From positions 1 through 64,000 of the forward strand of contig CAVOQC010000004.1 in the NCBI GenBank assembly GCA_963698265.1: a stretch of DNA of 64,000 nt, in the 5' to 3' direction. The first letter of the stretch is position 1. The number at the start of each line of letters is the position of its first letter. The notes below the pieces were generated by a model that was given only the letters and a program-made list of their open reading frames with translations, did no database searches and was not told the origin of the DNA. The translations under genes were made by a program, and so were the position numbers. This document shows positions 1-8,905 of the stretch, in pieces. The DNA is from FEB-7 sp963698265. GTDB taxonomy: Bacteria; Pseudomonadota; Gammaproteobacteria; Burkholderiales; Usitatibacteraceae.

Positions 1-1411
1 ACCCGCCGCCGAGCGCCTTGTACAGGCGCACATGATCGGCGCTCAGGCTGGCCTGGGTGCTGGCCACGCTGTCTTGCGCCGCGAGCAGGGTGCGCTGGGT
101 GGAGAGCACGGTGGAAAAATCGATCAGGCCACTTTCGTAGCGCTGGCGGGCCAGCAGTTCCGCGTTGGCCGCGGCGGTGGCGGCCGCCTGCAGCCGCGCC
201 AGGCGCTCGCGGTCGCCGTTCAGCGCCACCAGTGCGTCCTCCACGTCCTGCAGCGCAGCCAGCACCGTGGCATGGTAGCTGAGGCGTGCCTGCTCCAGCG
301 CCGCCTCCTGCGCGCGCACCTGTGCCCGCGCCGCGCCGCCGTCGAAGAGCGACGCCGTCACGCTGGCCAGCAGGGAATTGACGGCCGACGCGCCGTTGGT
401 GAGCGTTCCCAGCGTGAGGGCGGACAGGCCGAGCGAACCACTCAGGCGAAAGCTGGGATAGCGCGCGGCATCAGCCACTGCCACACGCGCCAGCGCTGCG
501 CTCACGCGGTGCTCTGCCGTGCGCACGTCGGGACGCTGGCGCAACGTCTCCGCCGGGAATGCCAGCGCAAGATCGGACGGCGCCTGGGGGATCTGCCGGG
601 CCTGGCCGAGCGAAGCTTGCAGCGTGCCCGGTGCCTTTCCGGTCAGCACCGCAAGCGCGTTGATCGCCTGGCCGATGCTCGATTGCAGCGCCGGAACCTG
701 CGCCGCCGTCTGCTCGCTGGACGAGACAGCCTGCTCGACATCGAGCGACGACACGAGGCCGGCTTGCGCGCGCCAGCGTGTGATCTGCAGCGTCTCCTGC
801 TGGCTGGCGAGGTTGCGCTGCGCGATGGCAAGCCGGGTTTGCAGGCCGCGCAGGTTGATGGTGCTCACCGCCACTTCGGCCGCGAGCGACACCTGCACAT
901 TGGCCAGGCTGGTCGCCGAGGCCTGCGCATCGGCTTCGCTCGCTTCCAGCGCGCCGCGGTTGCCTCCGAAGATGTCGGGCTCCCAGCTGGCGTCGAAGCC
1001 AGCGCGGAAGAGGTTGCTCGCGTCACTGTTGCCCGTATCGCTGCGTTGCGCCGAGGCCGAGGTACCGAGCGTGGGGCCGAGGCCGGCCCGTTGCACGTCG
1101 GCCTGCGCGCGCGCCTGGCGCAGCGCGGCCTCTGCGGTTTTGACGCTGGTGTTGGCCTGCAGCGCCCGCGTTACCAGTCCGGCGAGCTCGGGGTCGTCGA
1201 ATCGTTGCCACCAGTCGGCAAGGGCCGCGGGGTTCGCATTTCCCGGCGTCGCGCTGCTGGCGTGCCAGGCCGAGGGCACCGGGCTGTCGAGCAATGCCGG
1301 TGCGGTGGGCGAAGCAACAGTGGCGCAGGCCGACAAGAACGCGGCGCAGGCCACCGGCAGCGCCCAGTGCAACGCGCGGCGAATGCCGTCAGGGGGTAGA
1401 AACGGTTTCAT
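1..1411 (-). CDS. RND efflux outer-membrane lipoprotein, NodT/OprM type (3' end outside window)
   Basis: This is the outer-membrane channel of a tripartite RND efflux pump, which carries exported compounds from the inner-membrane pump across the periplasm. Reading back from ATG at 1411, the frame stays open for 470 codons to the window edge, so the C-terminus is missing. The N-terminus has a lipoprotein signal with lipobox LSAC and lipidated Cys29. The body shows the two alpha-barrel repeats of the family, including segments LRQARAQADVQRAG and LFDGGAARAQVRAQEAALEQ. No good ribosome binding site is visible. The membrane-fusion and pump genes would normally be adjacent and probably lie beyond base 1. 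The family call is firm; the substrate is unknown. Confidence 0.9.
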   Translation of the reverse strand, partial: MKPFLPPDGIRRALHWALPVACAAFLSACATVASPTAPALLDSPVPSAWHASSATPGNANPAALADWWQRFDDPELAGLVTRALQANTSVKTAEAALRQARAQADVQRAGLGPTLGTSASAQRSDTGNSDASNLFRAGFDASWEPDIFGGNRGALEASEADAQASATSLANVQVSLAAEVAVSTINLRGLQTRLAIAQRNLASQQETLQITRWRAQAGLVSSLDVEQAVSSSEQTAAQVPALQSSIGQAINALAVLTGKAPGTLQASLGQARQIPQAPSDLALAFPAETLRQRPDVRTAEHRVSAALARVAVADAARYPSFRLSGSLGLSALTLGTLTNGASAVNSLLASVTASLFDGGAARAQVRAQEAALEQARLSYHATVLAALQDVEDALVALNGDRERLARLQAAATAAANAELLARQRYESGLIDFSTVLSTQRTLLAAQDSVASTQASLSADHVRLYKALGGG

Positions 1412-1563
1412 GGGGTTTCAATGAGACAGAAGGGAACTCCGTGCCATTATGGCAAATCCGTGTTGCGGCCCGGTTGCGCAAATGTAAGCTCGTGTAAAGC
1501 TGGCGCCGAATTTTTGGCCGGGTTCATGGGGCGCCGCATCGCCTTGACAGGCATCATCCACCC

Positions 1564-2412
1564 ATGGCCAATCCCCTCGCGAAACGCGCCGCGCAACTCA
1601 CCGCCCTCTACTGGATAGGCGGGTCGGTGCTTGCGGCTGCGATTGCCCTCTCGCAGGGGCAGGGCGGCTGGATCGTGTTCTCGTGGCTCGAGATGGTGGC
1701 GGTGGCCTTCGCGCTTTACGTGATTCCGCTCACGGCGCTGCTCTGGATCGGTTGGGCAGTCTTCCGGTGGCGCGGATGGAGCGCGGCTCTCGTCCCGTTC
1801 ACCGTTTTCGGCGTCGTGCTGCCGGTTGCCTATCACGGCGCCTTTCTCGTACCGGGACTGGTGGAGGGCTTCTGGCATGAGCGCCAACTCGCCGCCGCTC
1901 GCATCGAGGAGACCACCGACGGCCCGCTGTTGTCGGAGCGCGGCCATCCGATCGGTGTGCGCCTGGCCTATCGGGTGAACTTCCCTCGGGGTCTCAACGC
2001 GCTGGGGCAGGAGCCGCCCGCCGACTCGCCCTCCCTGGGCCTGTACATACCCTACGAGAAGAGCACTCTCATGCATTTCGCGACGCGTGACACGACGATG
2101 CTGCCGGTCGCGCGCGGCGGCTTCCCCGTAGGCACGACGACTGTTACGGTCGATGCCGTTCCCGCGTTCATGCCGATGTCCTTCCAATTGCCGAATGCGT
2201 TCCCGAAAAGCGATCCGCGCAACCTGTGCTTCCGCTGGAAGGACGCCGAGGACCGCCGGCGGCAGCTCTCGGCCGGGCCGCAGAAGGTGTTGATGGAGAT
2301 CGGTCCCTACGGGCGCTATATGCAGCGGGGCGCGCGCGGAACCGTGCACGACTACCGGCTTGCCGATTTCTACGAGGGCGCGCGAGCCGAGGGTGCGACG
2401 GAGTGCCCATAG
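1564..2412 (+). CDS. Hypothetical membrane protein, 282 aa
   Basis: I do not recognise this protein. About three hydrophobic segments lie in the first 105 residues (roughly 14-32, 38-66 and 73-103), followed by a soluble domain of about 175 residues with no motif I can name. The soluble part contains NLCFRWKD and ends in a cysteine-proline pair. The ATG at 1564 has only a weak ribosome binding site. The gene is divergent from the efflux lipoprotein across about 150 bases. An inner-membrane protein with a large soluble domain is likely, but no function can be given. Confidence 0.6.
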   Translation: MANPLAKRAAQLTALYWIGGSVLAAAIALSQGQGGWIVFSWLEMVAVAFALYVIPLTALLWIGWAVFRWRGWSAALVPFTVFGVVLPVAYHGAFLVPGLVEGFWHERQLAAARIEETTDGPLLSERGHPIGVRLAYRVNFPRGLNALGQEPPADSPSLGLYIPYEKSTLMHFATRDTTMLPVARGGFPVGTTTVTVDAVPAFMPMSFQLPNAFPKSDPRNLCFRWKDAEDRRRQLSAGPQKVLMEIGPYGRYMQRGARGTVHDYRLADFYEGARAEGATECP

Positions 2413-2451
2413 GGTCTCGTTGCTGGAGTGCAGCCATTTGAGGGGAAGCCC

Positions 2452-3264
2452 ATGAACCTGTCGATCACCGGCGCACGCGGGGAACTCGGCCGCGTCCTCG
2501 CGCAGCACCCGTCGAAAATTCGAGGCGGGCCGGTTCACGTGAACCTCTCGGGCCAGCAGGCCAATACGCTGCTGCACGACGGACACGCGTGGAAGGGGTT
2601 TGCCCGCGCCGCGGTGGCCTCGACCCGGCGCGCCATCCGCGGCGCCCGCACGGCCGGCGCGACGCGATTCGTCCATGCGAGCTTCGCCTTCGTGCACGCG
2701 GTCGAACGGGGAGCGGCGCTCGACGAGCCCCTGCGCTCGTGCGTCGAGGCGATCCTCGAATGCGAGTCGCTAGCCCTTTCCGGCCCGGTTCCGGCGTGCG
2801 TCGTTCGACTGGGATACCTGTACGGACCGGGGAGCGCCGATCTGCTCGCCTACCGCAAGGCCTTTCGGATGGGCCGTCCGTACTGGGCGGGACCGGCCGG
2901 TGCGCGGCAGTATCACCTCCACCACTTCGATGCCGCCTCGGCCCTGCTTGCTGCCGCCAGGTCAGGCAACTCCGGCAAGATCTTCCACGCAACCGACGGG
3001 AATGCGGTTTCGTTCGGGCAGTTCCTGGATGCCTTCGCGAACCGCGTCGGGAGAGCCAACCCGCTGCACCTTCCGCGGGTTTCGAAGTTGCTCGCCCGCG
3101 CGATCGTTTGCGAAGAGCACATGCAGCAGGCCGCGCTGGGCATGCCGTCCAAGGCGCCGTCTCCCCGCGTGCCGGGTTGGAAACCGGGCTTTCCCGACTA
3201 TCGCAAGGGACTCGACCAGGTCGTCCAGGCGTGGCAGGACGAGTCGCAGGCCCGCGTCGCCTAG
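2452..3264 (+). CDS. SDR-like (NAD-dependent epimerase/dehydratase-type) protein without the Tyr/Lys motif
   Basis: The 270-residue product begins with a Rossmann dinucleotide-binding motif, TGARGELG (TGxxGxxG), at residues 5-12, as in extended short-chain dehydrogenases. A later block, VRLGYLYGPGS, matches the conserved RxxxxYGP region of sugar-nucleotide epimerases. The catalytic YxxxK is not visible: its expected place, after FVHASFAFVHA, has no tyrosine/lysine pair. The protein is also shorter than typical extended SDRs (about 310-340 residues). ATG 2452 was chosen because AGGGGAAG lies just upstream; an in-frame GTG at 2428 has no such site. It may bind a dinucleotide without normal SDR catalysis. 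Confidence 0.65.
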   Translation: MNLSITGARGELGRVLAQHPSKIRGGPVHVNLSGQQANTLLHDGHAWKGFARAAVASTRRAIRGARTAGATRFVHASFAFVHAVERGAALDEPLRSCVEAILECESLALSGPVPACVVRLGYLYGPGSADLLAYRKAFRMGRPYWAGPAGARQYHLHHFDAASALLAAARSGNSGKIFHATDGNAVSFGQFLDAFANRVGRANPLHLPRVSKLLARAIVCEEHMQQAALGMPSKAPSPRVPGWKPGFPDYRKGLDQVVQAWQDESQARVA

Positions 3265-3314
3265 GGGAGCCTCCGGGATCGCAGCCCGGCGGTTTCGTAC
3301 TACCATCTGTCGCC

Positions 3315-5051
3315 ATGCCATCGAACACGCTCGCCGCACTCGAGCGCCAGCGCCTCGCCTTCGGCCCCGAGGCGGCCCGCGCGAAGCTCGCATTGCTCAA
3401 GCATTTCGCGCGCACGCGCCTGGGAGCCGCGCGCTCCGTGCGGCGATTGCACGAGGTCCTGTGCTTCATTCGCGCCTATCCCGACAACGCGGCGGTACTC
3501 GCGCAGGTGGAAGCGATGCTGGACGGCTTCGATCGCCGCAGCGACCTGCGCGCCCATCGCGACGCACTCGCGGACACGGGCATCGCCGGAACGCCGATCT
3601 TCTACCGCTTCTTCGCGGGCCAGGCGCAATGGCTCGCGAAAAACTGGCCGGACTGCTTGCGGCTGGATCGCGACGACGAGTACGCCGAGGATCGCATTGC
3701 CCGCGCGTTGCCGGCGCTCCTGACCCGTGCCGAAGCCACGGCGCTTGCCGAGCTGAAGCCTGCCGGATACGCCGCGCTCGACCGGCTTCGTGGCAAGGGA
3801 GAGACCGACGCGGTGTTCCTGTTGCGGCGCATGGCGGCGCTGCCCGGGGACGGCTTCACGCGCGAAGCGTTCGTGGACACGGTCGACGCGAGCTTCGTGC
3901 TGGCGCCCGGGCCGGATACACCCTCGCGGACGAAGGCCCGGTGGGAGCGCGCGCCCGTCGTTTTCCGGCGCGAACCGCCGCCGCGCGCACGGCCCGACCT
4001 GCGGGTGGAACTTGCGCGCGCGCCACGCTCGGTGCGGCGGCTCGCGGTTTCTGCGGGCTCGGAAGCGATCGATCTCGCGCGCGGCGCCATGGTCACCCGG
4101 GCGCGATCGCTGGAGGCCTTCTCGTTCGGCGATGCGCGGGACGCGTGGCTTGTGGACGATGGCGACGGGCTTGCATTCACTTTCGCCGGCGTGATCCCGG
4201 AGCGGCGCCATGCCGTCGCCTCGTACTACGGCGGCCTCATGCTGCGCAACGGCGTGCCGGTCGGCTACACGCAGGCCGACATCGCGGGGCGGAGCGCGGC
4301 GCTTTCCTTCAATGCGTTCGAGACCTTCCGCGGGGGCGAAGCGGGGAACCTCTTCGCGCGCTGGCTGGCGGCGCTGCACGGCCTTTTCGGCGTCACCTCG
4401 TTCAGCATCGAGCCGTACCAGCTGGGCATGGACAACGACGAGGCGATCGCCTCCGGCGCGTGGTGGTTCTACGCCAAGTTCGGTTTCGCACCGCGCGACA
4501 AGGCCACGCTGCGGCTCGCGAAGGAAGAGGCCGCGCGCGCGCGGCGCAAGCCTGCGCACCGCACGTCGCCCGCGATGCTTCGCCGCCTGGCCGAGCGGCA
4601 CGTCTTCCTCGATGTGGACAGGGCGAGACCGCGGCCGCTGATCGCGCAGGGAGCACTGGGAATGCACTCGGGCGGGGCGTTGTCGCTGCGCGCCGGCTCC
4701 GACCGCGAACGCGGCATCGAGGAAGCGAGTGCGGATCTCCTGCGTCACTGCGGGCTGGGTTCCCTTCGCGCCCTTTCGCCTGCCGAGCGCGAGGCATGGC
4801 GCCGGTTCGCGCCGATTGCGGCACTTCTCGACGTCGGCCAATGGCGGGATGGGGAGCGGCGCGGACTGGTGGAGGTGATTCGCGCCAAGGCCGGGCGCAG
4901 CGAGCGCGACTTCATTGCCCGGTACGGCTCGCACCCCCGGCTGGACGACTCTCTCGTCGCGTGGCTTCGCCTGAACGACGGGCCGGATGCAGGGCCGGCG
5001 CCGCCGCCCTCCCGAAGTCGTAAACTAACAGTTCATTCGGAGGATCCATGA
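3315..5051 (+). CDS. Hypothetical protein, 578 aa, with a GNAT-like segment
   Basis: I do not recognise a named family. The protein is soluble and has no signal peptide. A segment around residues 320-400 (SFNAFETFRGG through AWWFYAKFGF) recalls a GNAT acetyltransferase fold, because the YxKxGF-type ending is typical of its last strand and helix. The remainder, rich in Arg and Ala, has no clear motif. The stop codon overlaps the ATG of the next gene (ATGA), so the two are probably translated together. The acetyltransferase suggestion is inference only; a structure prediction would decide it. Confidence 0.6.
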   Translation: MPSNTLAALERQRLAFGPEAARAKLALLKHFARTRLGAARSVRRLHEVLCFIRAYPDNAAVLAQVEAMLDGFDRRSDLRAHRDALADTGIAGTPIFYRFFAGQAQWLAKNWPDCLRLDRDDEYAEDRIARALPALLTRAEATALAELKPAGYAALDRLRGKGETDAVFLLRRMAALPGDGFTREAFVDTVDASFVLAPGPDTPSRTKARWERAPVVFRREPPPRARPDLRVELARAPRSVRRLAVSAGSEAIDLARGAMVTRARSLEAFSFGDARDAWLVDDGDGLAFTFAGVIPERRHAVASYYGGLMLRNGVPVGYTQADIAGRSAALSFNAFETFRGGEAGNLFARWLAALHGLFGVTSFSIEPYQLGMDNDEAIASGAWWFYAKFGFAPRDKATLRLAKEEAARARRKPAHRTSPAMLRRLAERHVFLDVDRARPRPLIAQGALGMHSGGALSLRAGSDRERGIEEASADLLRHCGLGSLRALSPAEREAWRRFAPIAALLDVGQWRDGERRGLVEVIRAKAGRSERDFIARYGSHPRLDDSLVAWLRLNDGPDAGPAPPPSRSRKLTVHSEDP

Positions 5052-5383
5052 GTTTCAAGTTCCGCATCGATGAGCTGTCTCCCGCGGAAGCGTCCTTCCT
5101 GAAATGGCAGTACGGTTTCGACGACGACGACGAGCCCTTCGCGCGGGCCCTGTGGCAGGCCATCGGCCGGGCCTGGGATGCCGATGCCGCATCGGGCGGC
5201 AGCTCGCGCCACCTCGAGCGCCTCGGCAGCAGCGGCGCCTATCCCGAGGAAGTCGCGCTGTACGTGAGCTTCAGGCAGGAAGGCGGCGACGGGATCTGGA
5301 ACGACCTGATCCGGCGCGCCGGCCTTGCCGAGCGCCGCATGGCCAGGGTGGAGACCGCGCTCGATCGCCGCCGCCGGGCCTGA
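5048..5383 (+). CDS. Hypothetical small protein, 111 aa
   Basis: This small soluble, acidic-then-basic protein has no family I can name. Its ATG overlaps the stop of the upstream 578-residue gene (ATGA), and GGAGG lies at 5039-5043, giving a strong ribosome binding site. The N-terminal half has an acidic stretch, FDDDDEPFARALW, that looks helical. The coupled pair may form one functional unit. No signal peptide or membrane segment is present. Confidence 0.65.
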   Translation: MSFKFRIDELSPAEASFLKWQYGFDDDDEPFARALWQAIGRAWDADAASGGSSRHLERLGSSGAYPEEVALYVSFRQEGGDGIWNDLIRRAGLAERRMARVETALDRRRRA

Positions 5384-5522
5384 TCGGGGCTCGCCGCCGC
5401 CGGGCCCGGAAAGAAAACCCCGGGCCTGCGCGAAGCCGGACGCCGCCCTCCGCCGTCACCGGATGCCGTGCTCGGCTCGTTGGCCCTAGGTCCCACGGTC
5501 GGGTGCAGTATCGGCCGGAGGT

Positions 5523-5563
5523 TTGATCGTTCTCATTTCCCCGCGTGCTCGGGCTTGTAGCAT
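5523..5563 (+). promoter_or_regulatory. Candidate Crp/Fnr-class promoter for the rhodanese gene
   Basis: TTGAT-CGTT-CTCAT (5523-5536) matches 8 of 10 positions of the Fnr/Dnr consensus TTGAT-N4-ATCAA. A possible -10, TAGCAT, lies at 5558-5563. The centre-to-centre distance is 31 bases, placing the box near -40.5 from the predicted start point, as in class II activation. The same geometry recurs in front of the respiratory operon (23163-23205) and the hemerythrin gene (24926-24967). Confidence 0.45.
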
Positions 5564-5648
5564 GGGTGCAGGAAAGTCGGCGCCGTCCTCGCATTCCGGG
5601 CGACGGGCAGGACTTGACCCCAACGTCAACAGCCCCAAGGAGAAGCGC

Positions 5649-6584
5649 ATGAAAACCTGGTTCTCGAAACCGGCCACGCACTTGGCCATCGGACTGATTC
5701 TGCTGCTGGGCTTCGCGCGCGGCGCGCTGGCCGCCGATCCCCTCGTGGATGCGGCCTGGGCCGTGGCGAACCTGAACAAGCCCGGTATCGTCTTCCTGGA
5801 CTTGCAGCCCTCGAAGGATTTCCTGGAAGCGCACATCCCGGGCGCGATCAACACCAACTACGGCAAGGACGGCTGGCGCAAGGAACGCGCCGACAAGGTT
5901 CCCGCGATGCTGCCGGACAACCTCGAGCCGCTCGCCGCGATGATCGGCACCAAGCTCGGCATCGACAACGACACCCACGTGGTGCTCGTGCCGCAGGGCA
6001 ACGACGCACTCGACGTCGGCCAGGCCACGCGCGTCTACTGGACCTTCAAGGTGCTCGGGCACGACAAGCTCTCGATCCTGAACGGCGGGATGTCCACCTA
6101 CACGAACAACGAAAAGAACCCGCTGCAGCAGGGCATAGTCAAGGCCGCGCCGAAGACCTTCAAGATGAGCGTGCGCAAGGAAATGCTCGTCACCATGGAT
6201 GACGTGAAGAAGGCCCGCGCGGCCGGCGTCGTGCTGGTGGACAACCGGCCCGAGGACCAGTACGTGGGCATCAACCGCCACCCGAAGTCCACCATGAGCG
6301 GCACCATCGCGGGTGCCAAGAACCTGCCCAACCAGTGGACCACCGTGAACGGCGGCGGCGAGTTCCGCAGCAAGCAGCAACTCGCCGCGCTCTACAAGTA
6401 CGCCGGCGTGCCCGCCGAGGGCGAGCAGATCGCCTTCTGCAACACCGGCCACTGGGCGTCCGTGGGCTGGTTCGTCTCCAGCGAGATACTCGGCAACAAG
6501 AAGGCGAAGCTCTACGACGGGTCGATGGTGGAATACACCATGCTCAAGGGCGACGCGATCGAGTCGAAGGTGAAGCTCAACTGA
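5649..6584 (+). CDS. Periplasmic rhodanese-family sulfurtransferase (SseA type)
   Basis: The product is predicted to transfer sulfane sulfur from thiosulfate or 3-mercaptopyruvate to a thiol or cyanide acceptor. It has a Sec signal ending near ALAAD (about residue 27), so it acts in the periplasm. Two rhodanese domains follow. The first lacks an active-site cysteine. The second carries the loop CNTGHWAS with the likely catalytic Cys264. The mature length fits tandem-domain sulfurtransferases. ATG 5649 is chosen for the AAGGAG just upstream and for the signal peptide. A Fnr-like box lies upstream, and a strong terminator follows. A DsrC-like sulfur-relay gene is nearby, which hints at shared sulfur chemistry. 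Confidence 0.88.
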   Translation: MKTWFSKPATHLAIGLILLLGFARGALAADPLVDAAWAVANLNKPGIVFLDLQPSKDFLEAHIPGAINTNYGKDGWRKERADKVPAMLPDNLEPLAAMIGTKLGIDNDTHVVLVPQGNDALDVGQATRVYWTFKVLGHDKLSILNGGMSTYTNNEKNPLQQGIVKAAPKTFKMSVRKEMLVTMDDVKKARAAGVVLVDNRPEDQYVGINRHPKSTMSGTIAGAKNLPNQWTTVNGGGEFRSKQQLAALYKYAGVPAEGEQIAFCNTGHWASVGWFVSSEILGNKKAKLYDGSMVEYTMLKGDAIESKVKLN

Positions 6585-6604
6585 GCTCGTCCGCGACCGC
6601 GAAA

Positions 6605-6629
6605 GGGGGCTCCTCGGAGCCCCCTTTTT
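6605..6629 (+). terminator. Rho-independent terminator after the rhodanese gene
   Basis: An 8-bp perfect stem, GGGGGCTC (6605-6612) with GAGCCCCC (6617-6624), closes a CTCG tetraloop and is followed by five T residues (6625-6629). It lies about 20 bases past the rhodanese stop codon. This is the clearest intrinsic terminator I see in the window. Confidence 0.93.
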
Positions 6630-6850
6630 CATGGGCGGCGGCGACAAGGCGACGTGGAGCGCCACCTGCCTCGCCGGCATGGGCCTCGCGAAGCTCGAGC
6701 AGCGCTGCGCAAGGAGGAATGCCGCGCGCGCGGGCCGCGATTTCGGCTCGCGCGGCCCGCGGGCAGCGGGTCTCATGGGGTCGCTGGATGACCGGAGCGC
6801 GCCCGAAGGCGCCTTCCCCTTCAACGACCGACCGAACCAGAGAGGTGAAC

Positions 6851-7084
6851 ATGAAGATCCGTTTGCGCCAGTGCGTCGCGTGTGCCGTGGCCGCTTTCCT
6901 TTCCGCATCGCCCGCCTTCGCCGCCGAGGGCACGCCCAAGGCGCCGCCCCGGGAGGCGAAGCCCGCCGCGACCGCGCCGATTTCCCAGCAGGACAAGATG
7001 AAGCTGTGCAACGCGAAGGCGAAGGAGAAGGTGCTCAAGGGCGACGAGCGCCGCGCCTTCATGTCGAGCTGCCTCAAGGGCTGA
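6851..7084 (+). CDS. PsiF-repeat periplasmic protein, 77 aa
   Basis: The product has a Sec signal peptide ending around AFAAE (residue 25), then a linker rich in Pro, Ala and Lys, then one PsiF repeat (KMKLCNAKAKEKVLKGDERR, ending SCLKG) with its two characteristic cysteines. Escherichia coli PsiF is induced by phosphate starvation and has two repeats; this protein has one. Its biochemical role is not known. AGAGGTG upstream of ATG 6851 serves as ribosome binding site. A phosphate-stress connection would suit the phosphonate genes later in the window, but no Pho box was identified. Confidence 0.85.
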   Translation: MKIRLRQCVACAVAAFLSASPAFAAEGTPKAPPREAKPAATAPISQQDKMKLCNAKAKEKVLKGDERRAFMSSCLKG

Positions 7085-7149
7085 AGCTGCGGCAACGGGC
7101 ACGCGAACCCGGTTCGGGTGCCCCGCTCGCCGGGCGCGTGCGATCGACG

Positions 7150-7458
7150 CTAGCCGGTGCTCCAGGCGCGCGGGCGCTTCATGCCCGCGATCTTGCAGGC
7201 CTGCCCGGGGTAGCCGTAGGGGAAGAGTTCGAAGAGCCGGTTGCGGGAGTCGGGCCCGAGCCGCTCCTTCAGGTGCCAGATCACGAAGCGCGCGTCGGGG
7301 GTGAGCTGGTGCTCCTCCCAGTAGCGGCGCATGAAGCGGATGGCGTCCCAGTGGTCCGGGCCCAGCTCGACGCCTTCGCGGCGCGCGAGGATGACGGCGA
7401 TCTCCTCGGTCCATTCGCGCGGGTCGACGAGGTAGCCCTCCGCGTCCAGAAGCGGCAT
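7150..7458 (-). CDS. TusE/DsrC-family sulfur-relay protein with a single conserved cysteine
   Basis: The 102-residue protein matches the family from DAEGYLVDPREW to the C-terminus. DsrC proteins carry sulfur between two C-terminal cysteines: CysA (penultimate) and CysB, 11 residues earlier. Here CysB is present (Cys88 in QACKIAGMKRP), but the CysA position is Trp99 in the ending RAWSTG. It therefore differs from DsrC, which has both, and from TusE, which keeps CysA. It cannot form the usual intramolecular disulfide or trisulfide. ATG 7458 is preferred over TTG 7482 and ATG 7476 because GGAAGGTG lies 8 bases upstream. The gene is divergent from the acyltransferase at 7610. Confidence 0.88.
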   Translation of the reverse strand: MPLLDAEGYLVDPREWTEEIAVILARREGVELGPDHWDAIRFMRRYWEEHQLTPDARFVIWHLKERLGPDSRNRLFELFPYGYPGQACKIAGMKRPRAWSTG

Positions 7459-7609
7459 GTGCGATACACCTTCCATAATCAAGATGGTAGCGGACGGGTC
7501 TTCGTCGTCAAACCCCCCATTGGGAGTACCCGTCGTGGAACTTGCGAAGGGTCAGCCCCCGGCGGGGCGCCCCGGGGCAGACTGGACGACCGCATCCTTC
7601 CGGCCACCC

Positions 7610-8905
7610 ATGCCTTCCTCCCTCGCCCGCCCGCTGGACCGCGCCGAGTCCTTCTTCTGGTTTCTCGACCGCTGCTCCTCGATGAACTTCGCCGTGCTGG
7701 CCGAGGGCACCGGCCCGCTCGAGGCTGCGGGCCTCGCGGCGGCGCTCGATCGCGCCTGCCGGTCCCACCCGGCGCTCGGCGTTGCGATCGAGGCGGATGC
7801 GGCGGGCCGGCTCGCCTTCGTGCCGCGCCCCGATGCGCGTGCCGAGCTCTCCCGCGAGCCCGGCGGCGGCGATTGGCGCGCCACGCTCGCCACGCGGCTT
7901 GCCGAACCCTTCGGCCTCGGCGAAGCCCCCCTGCTGCGCGCCCATTGGTTCGAGCGCCCCGCCGGCCACTGGGCGTTCGCGGTCGTCTTCCACCATGCCA
8001 TCGGCGATGGCCGCACGGGTTTTCGGCTGGTCGCGGAGCTGGTGCGGGAGGCGAGCGGCGGCCCGGTGCGGTCCGCGCCGATTTCGCCGCAGCCATCCCT
8101 GATGGGGCTCGTTCCCGAGGCGTTCTCCGGCGCCGCGGGTGAGGCCCTCGCCAGGGCCTGGAAGGACGAGTTGCGCCGCGAGCCGCTGCGCCCGGCGCCC
8201 TTCCCGGGTTTCGAACGCGAGGGCGGATCTCCCCGGCCGGGCATCGTGGCCGTGCGCCTGGAGGCACCCGTCGTGGAAGGGCTGGTTCGCCGTGCGCGGC
8301 GCGAGGGCGCGAGCGTCCACGGCCTCATCGGCGCGGCCGAACTGATCGCGGCGCGGGATCGCTTCGGCGAGGGCGCGGCGCCGGCGCTCATGCTCACCAG
8401 TCCCGTCGACCTGCGCGCGAGCCTCTCCCAGCCGCTCGACGACGGGACGCCGGGATTCTGCGTGACGCTGCTCTCGTCGATCCGGGAGGTTTCCGGCCCC
8501 GGCGACTTCGGGGCGCTCGCGAAATCCCTCACCGACGACCTGCGGCGCCAGGTTGCGCGGGGCTGCGGGCATCTCTTCTACCATCTCGCACCTCCCGCCG
8601 AGACCATCCCCGCGACGGCCGAAGGCGTGGCCGGGTTCGCAGCCGCGATGCGGCGCATGCCGACGGCGCTCGTGCTGAGCAACCTGGGCCGCGTGGCACC
8701 GCTCCCGGAGGCGGGCGGCGTGCGCGTGGAGGAGATCTCCTTCGCGCTCTGCCCGATGGCGCACCAGCCGCTCTTCGTGGCGGCGAGCACCTGGGACGGG
8801 CGGCTCGCGCTCAACGTGGTGCACGACGCCCGCCGGCTCGCCCCGGAGGCCGCGCGGGCAATCGCCTGCGCGATGGAATCGCTGCTCCGGCAGGCCGCGG
8901 CCTGA
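7610..8905 (+). CDS. Condensation-domain-like acyltransferase (PapA5/WS-type fold)
   Basis: The 431-residue protein carries the acyltransferase/condensation motif HHAIGDG (His128, His129, Asp133). His129 would be the general base that activates a hydroxyl or amine acceptor. A second family-type block, SPVDLRASL, follows about 140 residues later. Length and layout fit stand-alone acyltransferases such as PapA5 or alcohol acetyltransferases, which esterify alcohols with acyl-CoA or acyl-carrier substrates. No carrier protein or adenylation domain is adjacent. ATG 7610 is chosen because upstream in-frame starts would overlap the divergent DsrC-like gene; the ribosome binding site is weak. The gene ends flush against the convergent HD-GYP gene. 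Confidence 0.75.
   Translation: MPSSLARPLDRAESFFWFLDRCSSMNFAVLAEGTGPLEAAGLAAALDRACRSHPALGVAIEADAAGRLAFVPRPDARAELSREPGGGDWRATLATRLAEPFGLGEAPLLRAHWFERPAGHWAFAVVFHHAIGDGRTGFRLVAELVREASGGPVRSAPISPQPSLMGLVPEAFSGAAGEALARAWKDELRREPLRPAPFPGFEREGGSPRPGIVAVRLEAPVVEGLVRRARREGASVHGLIGAAELIAARDRFGEGAAPALMLTSPVDLRASLSQPLDDGTPGFCVTLLSSIREVSGPGDFGALAKSLTDDLRRQVARGCGHLFYHLAPPAETIPATAEGVAGFAAAMRRMPTALVLSNLGRVAPLPEAGGVRVEEISFALCPMAHQPLFVAASTWDGRLALNVVHDARRLAPEAARAIACAMESLLRQAAA

Noticed and set aside
1544..1557. TTGAC-AGGC-ATCAT, 8 of 10 match to the Fnr consensus
   Set aside because: It ends 7 bases before the start codon at 1564 and has no -10 at the right distance for either neighbouring gene, so it is probably chance.
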